Shown here piece after piece: positions 1 through 5,671 of a stretch of DNA of 7,596 nt. The notes beneath the pieces were generated by a model. It did no database searches, had not been told where the DNA came from, and saw only the letters and a list, made by a program, of their open reading frames with translations. Location of the stretch: contig CALEZJ010000169.1 of assembly GCA_937927885.1 (NCBI GenBank), forward strand, positions 1 through 7,596, written 5' to 3'. The position numbers and the translations under genes were made by a program. The DNA is from an uncultured Paracoccaceae bacterium. GTDB lineage: Bacteria; Pseudomonadota; Alphaproteobacteria; Rhodobacterales; Rhodobacteraceae. Every line of letters starts with the position of its first letter. Positions within the stretch are counted from its first letter, which is position 1.

Positions 1-333
1 CTGGGTAGGCTTGTTGTAATAGGGCGTCACCACCAGCGCCGCGTCGGCGCCCACCCGTTCGGCGTGGCGGATCAACCGGATCGCCTCGGTCGTGTTGTTC
101 GACCCGGCGCCCGCGACCACCGGAATGCGCCCGCGCACCCGTTTGACCACCGCCTCGACCACCTGCTCGTGTTCCTCGTGCGACAGGGTCGGGCTTTCGC
201 CGGTGGTGCCGACGGGAACAAGCCCGTGGCTGCCTTCGGCGATATGCCAGTCAACCAGTGCATCGAGGGCTGCGAAATCGACCGCACCGTCCTTGAACGG
301 CGTGATCAAGGCGGGAAGCGAACCCCGGATCAT
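1..333 (-). CDS. dapA: 4-hydroxy-tetrahydrodipicolinate synthase, N-terminal part (runs off left edge)
   Basis: The first 111 codons are present, with no stop before the window edge. DapA condenses pyruvate with aspartate semialdehyde, the committed cytosolic step toward diaminopimelate and lysine. The translation fits the family from its first residues ([13 protein letters not shown]). The G-T-T-G-E-S motif has T43 and T44, aligning with E. coli T44 and T45. VTPYYNKP carries Y106, aligning with E. coli Y107. The Schiff-base lysine (near residue 161 in E. coli) lies beyond the edge. The ATG at 331-333 is preceded by AAAGGAG (340-346, read on the minus strand) at a 6-base distance, which fixes the start. 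The gene diverges from slt. Other members of the DHDPS superfamily (aldolases such as NanA) are possible but fit the N-terminal motifs less well. Confidence 0.95.
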   Translation of the reverse strand, partial: MIRGSLPALITPFKDGAVDFAALDALVDWHIAEGSHGLVPVGTTGESPTLSHEEHEQVVEAVVKRVRGRIPVVAGAGSNNTTEAIRLIRHAERVGADAALVVTPYYNKPTQ

Positions 334-389
334 GTGCAACTCCTTTGGCGGCAGGGCGCGCAAGGGGGCCGTCCTGACCCCATTGTGTG

Positions 390-417
390 TTGCGCGCGCG
401 TGCCTCGCGGTTAGACT
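390..417 (+). promoter_or_regulatory. Candidate slt promoter
   Basis: TTGCGC (390-395) and TAGACT (412-417) are separated by 16 bases and match sigma-70 boxes at 3 of 6 and 4 of 6 positions. Transcription would begin near 424, about 20 bases before the slt start codon. The match is weak, but it is the best pair in this 111-base gap between the divergent dapA and slt genes. Confidence 0.3.
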
Positions 418-436
418 CTCTCCTCAAGCTTTTCAA
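410..436 (-). promoter_or_regulatory. Candidate dapA promoter
   Basis: Read on the minus strand, TTGAAA (431-436) and TCTAAC (410-415) resemble sigma-70 -35 and -10 boxes. The spacer is only 15 bases, which is short. Transcription would start near 403 and give a leader of about 70 bases. The -10 box overlaps the proposed slt -10 on the other strand. This is a by-eye match only. Confidence 0.25.
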
Positions 437-444
437 GAGAGACG

Positions 445-2391
445 ATGCCCCCCACCCTTCTTGCCGCGATCCTTGGCCTTTGGGCCCTGCCTGTCCTTTC
501 CTTCACCGGACCGCCTCCCCCGCGTGCCGCGGGTGCCATCGGCGCGCTGGTCGAAGCCGTGCGCGCGGGCGACACGTCGCGTTTCGAAGCCTTGCGCCAG
601 GCCGCAGGACCCATCGGGATGCGTGTTGCCACCTGGCGCATCCTGCGCGAGGGGATCGCAGGCGATTTCGCCACCTATTCCACGTTCATCACCCATCACG
701 CGCACTGGCCGGGAATGGATCTGGTGCGCAGCCGCGCCGAGGCGCGCATCGCGGGGCAACCGCCGAGTGTTGTGCTGGACTTTTTTTCCAGTACTCCGCC
801 GCAATCGGCACAGGGCGAACTGGCCTTGGTCGCGGCGCTGGAGGCCACCGGAGCCGACCCAACCGAATTCCTGCGCCGCCTCTGGCTGGGACGCGAACTG
901 ACCGCGGCCATCGAGGACGATCTGTTGTCCCGGTTCGGCAGCAGCCTGCGGCCGCTGAATTCCGCGCGTCTTGACGCTCTGTTGTGGCGCGGCGCCCGCG
1001 ATCCGGCCGAACGCATGATCCCCCGCGTGAGCGCCGGTGAGGCCGCGCTGGCACGCGCGCGCCTGGCCCTGCAAGCGCGAGCCGATGGGGTGAACCCGCT
1101 GATCGACGCCATTCCCGCCGCCCTGGCCGATGACCCGGGACTGGCCCATGATCGCTTTCGCTGGCGGCTGAACCGGGGGCTGGACGATGAGGCCGTGGCG
1201 CTGATGCGTGAACGCTCACCCGACCGGCTGGGCCGTCCGCAGGACTGGGCCGGGCAACGCGCCCGCCTTGCACGGCGCGCAATGGCGGCGGGCGAACATC
1301 GGCTGGCCTATGAACTCGCATCGCGGCACGGTCTGACCGAGGACGGCACCGACCGCGCCGATCTCGAATTCCTTTCGGGCTATATCGCGCTTCGGTTTCT
1401 CGACCGTCCTGCCGACGCGCTGGCCCATTTCACGCGACTGCGCGAACGCTCGCTCAGTCCCATCACGCTGGGGCGCGCGGGCTATTGGGAAGGCCGCGCG
1501 CATGAGGCGCTGGGCGCCAACGAGGCCGCGCGAGAGGCCTTCGCCTTTGCCGCGCGCCATCAGACCGCGTTTTACGGCCAACTGGCCGCCGAACGCATCG
1601 GCCAGCCACTGGACCCCGCACTGATCGCGGACCCGGCCTATCCGGACTGGCACGGGATGTCGTTTGCCAATTCGGACCTGTTGCAGGTCGCGCTGCTCTT
1701 GCACCGTGCGGGCCAGTTCTACGAGGGGCGCCGGTTTGCCCAGCATCTGGGCAACCAGTTGCAGACCGAGGCCGAACTGGGGTCTTATGCGCAACTCTGG
1801 CTGGATCGGAACGAGGCGCATTTCGCGCTTCGCATCGCCAAGGATGCGGTCGCGCGCGGCATCCTGCTGCCCCGCGCGTATTTCCCGCTGACCGATCTGG
1901 CCGAGGCCGACCTTGCCGTGCCCGCCGATCTGACCCTGTCGATTGCCCGGCGCGAGAGCGAATTCGACCCTCGCGTCACCAGCCACGCCGATGCGCGGGG
2001 GCTGATGCAGGTGCTGCCCGCGACAGGCGCCCATACCGCGCGCAGGCTGGGAATTCCTTTCGACGAAGGACGTCTGACCAGCGATCCGGCCTATAACGCG
2101 GTACTGGGCGCCGGATATTTGCAGGAAATGTCGCAGCTGTTCGGGGGAACCCTGTCGCTGGTCTCGGCCGCCTACAATGCGGGTCCCGGGCGCCCCCGGC
2201 GCTGGGCCGAACAATTCGGCGACCCAAGAAACCCCGATGTGGACCCGGTGGACTGGATCGAGATGATCCCGTTCAGCGAAACACGCAATTATGTCATGCG
2301 GGTCACAGAATCGGTGGTGATCTACCGCGCGTTGCTGGCGCGTCAGGCCGGACCCATCGGCCTGACGGCGATCCTTCGCGGGCGCGAGTGA
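445..2391 (+). CDS. slt: Soluble lytic murein transglycosylase (Slt70-like)
   Basis: The protein has 648 residues, close to E. coli Slt70. Such enzymes cleave the MurNAc-GlcNAc bond of peptidoglycan in the periplasm and leave 1,6-anhydro-MurNAc ends. Residues 4-20 are a hydrophobic export segment followed by a Pro-rich stretch. Its N-region lacks Lys or Arg, which is unusual for a signal peptide. Residues from about 35 to 470 are Ala/Arg/Leu-rich and helical, as in the ring-shaped U-domain. The C-terminal SLT domain (about 500-610) has all hallmarks: the E-S motif with catalytic E504 (ARRESEF), GLMQ at 519-522, and AYNAGPGR at 576-583. It ends in the usual ETRNYVMRV helix. The start at 445 is the first possible one, because an in-frame TAG lies at 412-414, and AAGAGAGA (435-442) precedes it. 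The gene is divergent from dapA, and no partner gene suggests a specialised secretion role. Confidence 0.93.
   Translation: MPPTLLAAILGLWALPVLSFTGPPPPRAAGAIGALVEAVRAGDTSRFEALRQAAGPIGMRVATWRILREGIAGDFATYSTFITHHAHWPGMDLVRSRAEARIAGQPPSVVLDFFSSTPPQSAQGELALVAALEATGADPTEFLRRLWLGRELTAAIEDDLLSRFGSSLRPLNSARLDALLWRGARDPAERMIPRVSAGEAALARARLALQARADGVNPLIDAIPAALADDPGLAHDRFRWRLNRGLDDEAVALMRERSPDRLGRPQDWAGQRARLARRAMAAGEHRLAYELASRHGLTEDGTDRADLEFLSGYIALRFLDRPADALAHFTRLRERSLSPITLGRAGYWEGRAHEALGANEAAREAFAFAARHQTAFYGQLAAERIGQPLDPALIADPAYPDWHGMSFANSDLLQVALLLHRAGQFYEGRRFAQHLGNQLQTEAELGSYAQLWLDRNEAHFALRIAKDAVARGILLPRAYFPLTDLAEADLAVPADLTLSIARRESEFDPRVTSHADARGLMQVLPATGAHTARRLGIPFDEGRLTSDPAYNAVLGAGYLQEMSQLFGGTLSLVSAAYNAGPGRPRRWAEQFGDPRNPDVDPVDWIEMIPFSETRNYVMRVTESVVIYRALLARQAGPIGLTAILRGRE
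2341..2367. repeat. Perfect 10-bp inverted repeat in the 3' end of slt
   Basis: CGTCAGGCCG (2341-2350) and CGGCCTGACG (2358-2367) are exact reverse complements around a 7-base loop (GACCCAT). The repeat lies inside the last coding stretch of slt, ending 21 bases before its stop codon. No T-run follows, so it is not a classic intrinsic terminator. It could stabilise the mRNA 3' end or simply be a by-product of high-GC codon use. Confidence 0.6.
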
Positions 2392-2392
2392 C

Positions 2393-2432
2393 CTTTGGAC
2401 AGAGCCGACGCCATCTTTCCTTGTCGCCAAAG
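2393..2432 (+). other. Imperfect hairpin just after slt, possible 3' structure
   Basis: CTTTGG (2393-2398) pairs with CCAAAG (2427-2432). The stem continues as ACA (2399-2401) with TGT (2422-2424), leaving a 2-base bulge and a 20-base loop. It starts 2 bases after the slt stop codon. There is no T-run, so a terminator role is uncertain. The rest of the slt-fRMsr gap (to 2522) holds no clear promoter boxes that I can support. Confidence 0.25.
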
Positions 2433-2522
2433 CTGTGCCACACCCTCGCCAGCCCTTGCTTCTCGCGCAGTTCGTCCGCTTGCCTTTTCACTCTGATCGG
2501 ATAGCGCCCCTGGAGAGCCGAA

Positions 2523-2975
2523 ATGCCCGATTATCCCGCTCTCGCCGCCAGCATTCGCGCCTTGACCCATGGCGAGAGCGATGTTGTCGCGCTGATGGCA
2601 ACCCTCGCCTGCGAAGTGCATCACAGCGATGACCGGTTCGACTGGACCGGGTTCTACCGCGTCACCGCGCCAGGACTGCTGAAGATCGGCCCCTATCAGG
2701 GCGGGCACGGTTGCCTCGTCATCCCGTTCGAGCGCGGCGTCTGCGGCGCCTGTGCGCGGACCGAGGCCGTGCAACTGGTCCCCGATGTCGAGGCCTTTCC
2801 GGGTCATATCGCCTGTTCCAGTAGCACGAGATCCGAACTGGTGCTGCCGGTGTTCAACGGCGCCGGTGTGCTGATCGGCGTCTTTGACATCGACAGCGAC
2901 CAGCCCGACGCCTTTACCGACGCAGATGCCCGCGAACTGGCGGCGATCCTGGGCGAGACCTTTGCAGGGGTTTAA
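2523..2975 (+). CDS. msrC: Free methionine-(R)-sulfoxide reductase (GAF-domain fRMsr)
   Basis: This is a 150-residue single GAF domain, slightly shorter than E. coli fRMsr (YebR/MsrC, about 165). The family reduces free L-methionine-(R)-S-oxide in the cytosol, with thioredoxin as the usual electron donor. All three family cysteines are present with the E. coli spacing: C64, C74 (RGVCG) and C98 (GHIAC) align with C84, C94 and C118, the last being the catalytic nucleophile. E105 (SELVLP) and D122/D124 (DIDS) match substrate-pocket acidic residues. An extra cysteine, C77, gives a C74-G-A-C77 pair, where E. coli has V98 at the position of C77. S99 replaces the Asp that follows the catalytic Cys in E. 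coli. GGAGAG (2512-2517) sits 5 bases before the ATG. The gene is followed after one base by the saccharopine dehydrogenase gene, so the two are probably cotranscribed. Confidence 0.9.
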   Translation: MPDYPALAASIRALTHGESDVVALMATLACEVHHSDDRFDWTGFYRVTAPGLLKIGPYQGGHGCLVIPFERGVCGACARTEAVQLVPDVEAFPGHIACSSSTRSELVLPVFNGAGVLIGVFDIDSDQPDAFTDADARELAAILGETFAGV

Positions 2976-2976
2976 G

Positions 2977-4017
2977 ATGGTTCATCTGTGGGTGCGGGCC
3001 GAGCAACGGCCGAATGAGGAACGTGTGGGCCTGACGCCAGAGGGCGCCGCAACGCTGATCGCGCGCGGCTTTCGCGTGACCGTCGAGGAAAGCCCCCAGC
3101 GCGCCCTGCCGCTGGCGCCCTATCTTGCGGCAGGCTGCGATCCCGCACCGTTTGCCTCGTGGCCCTCGGCGCCGCGTGACGCCATCATCTTTGGCCTCAA
3201 GGAATTGCCCGAAGACGGGACGCCCCTGCCCCATCGCCACATCCTGTTTGGCCACGCCTACAAGGGCCAGCCCGCGGGTCCCGCGCTGCTGGCGAGGTTC
3301 GAGGCAGGGGGCGGAACGCTCTACGACCTCGAATCGCTGGTGGACGAGAAAGGGCGCCGTGTCGCGGCCTTTGGCTATTGGGCCGGGTTTGCCGGGGCCG
3401 GGGTCAGCGTGCTGGCCTGGGCGGCGCAGGATCAAGGCGGCATCTGCCCGCCGGTCAGCCGCTGGGCTGACAAGGGCGCGATGGTGGCCGATCTGGCCGC
3501 GCGGCTAGGCAACCGGCGACCGAGCGCGCTGATCATCGGTGCGCTTGGCCGGGTGGGGACCGGGACGGCTGACCTGTGCGGGTCGCTGGGCCTTGCGGTC
3601 ACCCGCTGGGATATGGCCGAGACCGCTTTCGGCGGGCCGTTCCCCGAGGTGCTTGAACACGACCTCTTTTTCAACTGCATCCTTGCGCGGCCAGGATGCC
3701 CGGTCTTCGTGCCCGCTGACGCTGGCAGCCTCCCGCGTCGGCTCAGGGTGATTGGCGATATCGCCTGTGATCCGGGTAGCGCCTTTAGTCCGGTTCCGGT
3801 CTACAGCACGGCCACCGACTGGGCCGCGCCGGTGGTGCGGGTGCATGACAGGCCACCGCTCGACGTGATGGCGATCGACAACCTGCCATCCCTGCTGCCC
3901 ATCGAATCCTCGCAGGATTTCGCCGCGCAACTGCTGCCGCATCTGATGACCCTCGATGCGCTGGATCGGGGCGTCTGGGGCCGCGCGGCGGCCGAGTTCA
4001 GGCGCTTCACAGGTTAA
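2977..4017 (+). CDS. Saccharopine dehydrogenase, Lys1 type (NAD+, L-lysine-forming) or lysine-ketoglutarate reductase
   Basis: The 346-residue protein aligns along its whole length with yeast Lys1 (about 370 residues), which interconverts saccharopine with lysine plus 2-oxoglutarate. The N-terminal AlaDH/PNT-like domain begins HLWVRAEQRPNEERVGLTP, with R16 matching yeast R18. The catalytic pair K75 and H93 (GLKELP, FGHAYK) matches yeast K77 and H96. E76, E119 (GTLYDLE) and D301 (AIDNLPSLLP) match E78, E122 and D319. The nucleotide-binding loop is GALGRVGTG (188-196). The ATG at 2977 is preferred over an in-frame ATG at 2884 inside the previous gene, because homology begins here and AGGGG (2966-2970) is well placed. 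One base separates it from the fRMsr stop, indicating translational coupling. Because the chromosome also carries dapA, lysine synthesis is unlikely to depend on this enzyme. Lysine breakdown or saccharopine turnover is my inference. No Lys9-type partner is in view. Confidence 0.88.
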   Translation: MVHLWVRAEQRPNEERVGLTPEGAATLIARGFRVTVEESPQRALPLAPYLAAGCDPAPFASWPSAPRDAIIFGLKELPEDGTPLPHRHILFGHAYKGQPAGPALLARFEAGGGTLYDLESLVDEKGRRVAAFGYWAGFAGAGVSVLAWAAQDQGGICPPVSRWADKGAMVADLAARLGNRRPSALIIGALGRVGTGTADLCGSLGLAVTRWDMAETAFGGPFPEVLEHDLFFNCILARPGCPVFVPADAGSLPRRLRVIGDIACDPGSAFSPVPVYSTATDWAAPVVRVHDRPPLDVMAIDNLPSLLPIESSQDFAAQLLPHLMTLDALDRGVWGRAAAEFRRFTG

Positions 4018-4053
4018 AAATCCAAGCGCAGGTCTTTTCCTTCGCCCGAAAAA

Positions 4054-4096
4054 CCGGCATGAAGGACGGCTCTGCGCTGTGCAGGGCCTTTGCCGG
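4054..4096 (+). other. Long imperfect hairpin before the MATE gene
   Basis: Three stacked stems can form: CCGGCA (4054-4059) with TGCCGG (4091-4096), AAGG (4062-4065) with CCTT (4087-4090), and CTCTGC (4070-4075) with GCAGGG (4081-4086, one G-U pair). The loop is 5 bases, and there are 2- and 4-base bulges on the left side. This makes 16 pairs in 43 bases. It starts 36 bases after the saccharopine dehydrogenase stop and ends 8 bases before the MATE ATG. No T-run follows. It may be a 3'-end structure of the upstream unit, a leader structure of the MATE mRNA, or both. Confidence 0.5.
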
Positions 4097-4104
4097 ATTG
4101 TGCC

Positions 4105-5454
4105 ATGTCTGCCCCTTCGCCTCTTGGATTTCTGCCCAATGCCCGTGCCGTTCTGGTTCTGGGCCTGCCGCTGGTCGGCAGCCATGTCGCGCAATTCGCG
4201 CTGCATGTGACCGATACGATCATGCTGGGCTGGTACGGCGTCACCGACCTGGCCGCCGGGGCGCTGGGCGCGACACTGTTCTTTGTCGTCTTCACGCTGG
4301 GCATGGGATACGGGCAGGCGGTGATGCCGATGGTCGCCACCTTTGCCGCAGCGGGCGAAGGCACCGAAGTGCGCCGTGTCACCCGCATGGGAATGTGGCT
4401 GAGCATCGGCTTTTCTGCGCTCGCCCTGCCTCTGTTTCTGATGTCGGGTCCGATTCTGGGCGCGATGGGTCAGGATCCCGAGGTCGCGCGCATCGGAGGC
4501 GAGTACCTGGCGATCATCGGTTTCGGCATGGCGCCCGCGCTGGTGGTGATGGTGGTGAAAAGCTACCTGGCGGCGCTGGGGCGCACGCAGGTGGTGCTTT
4601 GGGCGACCGTGCTGGGGGTGTTCGTCAACATAGGTGCCAACTGGGTGCTGATCTTTGGCAATCTGGGGTTCCCGGAATTGGGCGCGCGGGGGGCGGCGAT
4701 TGCCTCGGTGCTGGTGCAGATCGTCACACTGGTGGCGATGCTGGGCTATGCGGTGCTGCTGCCGTCGCTTCGGCAATACCAATTGCTGGTGCGGTTCTGG
4801 CGGCCTGACTGGACGGCGCTTAGGCGCGTGAATGCGCTGGGCCTGCCTATCGGGTTTGCCATGCTGGCCGAGACCGGGCTTTTTGCCGCCTCGGCGGTGA
4901 TGATGGGCTGGCTGGGCGCGCTGCCTCTGGCGGCGCATTCCATCGCCCTGGAGATCACCGCCATGTTCTTCATGGTGCATCTGGGCCTGTCGAATGCTGC
5001 CACCGTTCTGGTGGGCCGCGCCCGCGGTCGCGGCGACGGCCCCGGATTGCGGGCTGCGGCCAAGGCCGCGGTGCTCCTGTCGCTGGGCTTTGCTGCCGCA
5101 ACGATGCTGGTCTACTGGATCGCCGCCGAGCCGATGGTGGGCCTGTTCCTGAAACCCGATGAACCCCAGCGCGACCTGATCGTGCCCCTGGGCGTCACAC
5201 TCTTGATGGTCGCGGCACTGTTTCAGTTCGCTGACGCCGGGCAAGTGATGGCGATGGGACTTCTGCGTGGCGTGCAGGACACCCGGCAACCCATGGTGAT
5301 CGCGGCGGTCAGCTATTGGCTGGTCGGCCTGCCGGCGGGCTACGGATTGGGCTTTGTCATCGGCTGGGAAGGGGTCGGCATCTGGCTGGGGCTGGTGGCC
5401 GGGCTGGCGGCTGCGGCACTGGCGCTGCACGCGCGGTTCTGGCGCGGGGTGTGA
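4105..5454 (+). CDS. MATE family multidrug efflux transporter (NorM type)
   Basis: This is a 449-residue, highly hydrophobic inner-membrane protein, the usual length for NorM (about 457), with twelve expected transmembrane helices in two homologous halves (about 17-230 and 240-449). MATE pumps export cationic drugs and dyes in exchange for Na+ or H+. Membrane acidic residues typical of the NorM branch are in place: D37 (HVTDTIMLG), E256 (MLAETGLF) and D377 (FADAGQ). These match D32, E251 and D367 of Vibrio parahaemolyticus NorM. The LRGVQDT loop (387-393) and the SYWLVGLPAGY segment are also family signatures. The ATG at 4105 is chosen. An in-frame TTG at 4090 would add five residues but lies inside a hairpin stem. 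Neither start has a good ribosome site, so expression may be low or controlled. The transported substrate cannot be read from the sequence. Confidence 0.92.
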   Translation: MSAPSPLGFLPNARAVLVLGLPLVGSHVAQFALHVTDTIMLGWYGVTDLAAGALGATLFFVVFTLGMGYGQAVMPMVATFAAAGEGTEVRRVTRMGMWLSIGFSALALPLFLMSGPILGAMGQDPEVARIGGEYLAIIGFGMAPALVVMVVKSYLAALGRTQVVLWATVLGVFVNIGANWVLIFGNLGFPELGARGAAIASVLVQIVTLVAMLGYAVLLPSLRQYQLLVRFWRPDWTALRRVNALGLPIGFAMLAETGLFAASAVMMGWLGALPLAAHSIALEITAMFFMVHLGLSNAATVLVGRARGRGDGPGLRAAAKAAVLLSLGFAAATMLVYWIAAEPMVGLFLKPDEPQRDLIVPLGVTLLMVAALFQFADAGQVMAMGLLRGVQDTRQPMVIAAVSYWLVGLPAGYGLGFVIGWEGVGIWLGLVAGLAAAALALHARFWRGV

Positions 5455-5466
5455 CCCTGAAAACCA

Positions 5467-5496
5467 CAAAGGCCCGGGGTTGCGCCCGGGCCTTTG
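5467..5496. terminator. Shared rho-independent-type terminator between MATE and tRNA-Lys
   Basis: CAAAGGCCCGGG (5467-5478) pairs perfectly with CCCGGGCCTTTG (5485-5496), giving a 12-bp stem with a 6-base loop. It begins 12 bases after the MATE stop codon and ends 7 bases from the 3' end of the convergent tRNA gene, so it can serve both strands. On the minus strand the stem is followed by TGGTTTTC, a modest T-run. On the plus strand the only T-rich part is the TTT of the stem itself. Confidence 0.85.
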
Positions 5497-5503
5497 AGTT
5501 CAG

Positions 5504-5578
5504 TGGTGAGCCGGACAGGGATCGAACCTGTGACCCACTGATTAAAAGTCAGTTGCTCTACCTCTGAGCTACCGGCCC
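5504..5578 (-). tRNA. tRNA-Lys(TTT)
   Basis: The minus strand folds into a complete 75-base cloverleaf. The acceptor stem GGGCCGG/CCGGCTC has one G-U pair. The D arm is GCTC/GAGC with a short 7-base loop containing GG. The anticodon stem ACTGA/TCAGT encloses the loop CTTTTAA, so the anticodon is TTT and reads lysine AAA/AAG codons. The variable loop has 5 bases, and the T arm is ACAGG/CCTGT with a TTCGATC loop. The discriminator is A and the 3' CCA is encoded in the DNA. The gene lies downstream of petR on the same strand and appears to have its own promoter. Confidence 0.97.
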
Positions 5579-5590
5579 ACAATGCGAGGC

Positions 5591-5619
5591 TAACTAGAAA
5601 GAACTGATGCCGGGGTCAA
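5591..5619 (-). promoter_or_regulatory. Probable tRNA-Lys promoter
   Basis: On the minus strand, TTGACC (5614-5619) matches the -35 consensus at 5 of 6 positions. After exactly 17 bases comes TAGTTA (5591-5596), a weaker -10. Transcription would start near 5584, leaving a leader of about 6 bases before the mature tRNA 5' end. This is the short-leader arrangement common for stable RNA genes. Confidence 0.5.
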
Positions 5620-5620
5620 G

Positions 5621-5642
5621 GCGAAAACGGGGCTTTTTTCGC
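5621..5642. terminator. Candidate terminator hairpin after petR
   Basis: GCGAAAA (5621-5627) and TTTTCGC (5636-5642) form a 7-bp stem with an 8-base loop, 29 bases beyond the petR stop codon and directly before the tRNA -35 box. The stem is A/T-rich and lacks a following T-run on the minus strand, so termination would be inefficient. It may insulate the tRNA gene from petR transcription. The remainder of this 93-base gap shows nothing else. Confidence 0.35.
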
Positions 5643-5671
5643 ATCCGTTCGATACGCTTGCAAAACCCGCC

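Noticed and set aside
92..901. 269-codon plus-strand open frame overlapping dapA and the start of slt
   Set aside because: It spans two well-supported genes in a different frame, with Arg/Pro/Ser-rich translation and no family resemblance.
1216..2430. 404-codon antisense open frame across slt
   Set aside because: Shadow of the slt coding frame; composition is low-complexity Arg/Gln/Gly and the SLT catalytic motifs lie on the plus strand.
2884..2976. Earlier in-frame ATG for the saccharopine dehydrogenase
   Set aside because: It would overlap the fRMsr gene by 92 bases, the extra residues have no family similarity, and homology to Lys1 begins at 2977 with a ribosome site in front.
3505..5469. 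654-codon open frame on the minus strand opposite the saccharopine dehydrogenase and MATE genes
   Set aside because: Its translation is Gln/His/Arg-rich with no recognisable domain, and both genes opposite are clearly real. High GC content makes long antisense frames common.
5497..5578. tRNA-Lys as an integration site for a genomic island
   Set aside because: No integrase gene, no repeated copy of the tRNA 3' end within the window, and flanking genes look like core genome.
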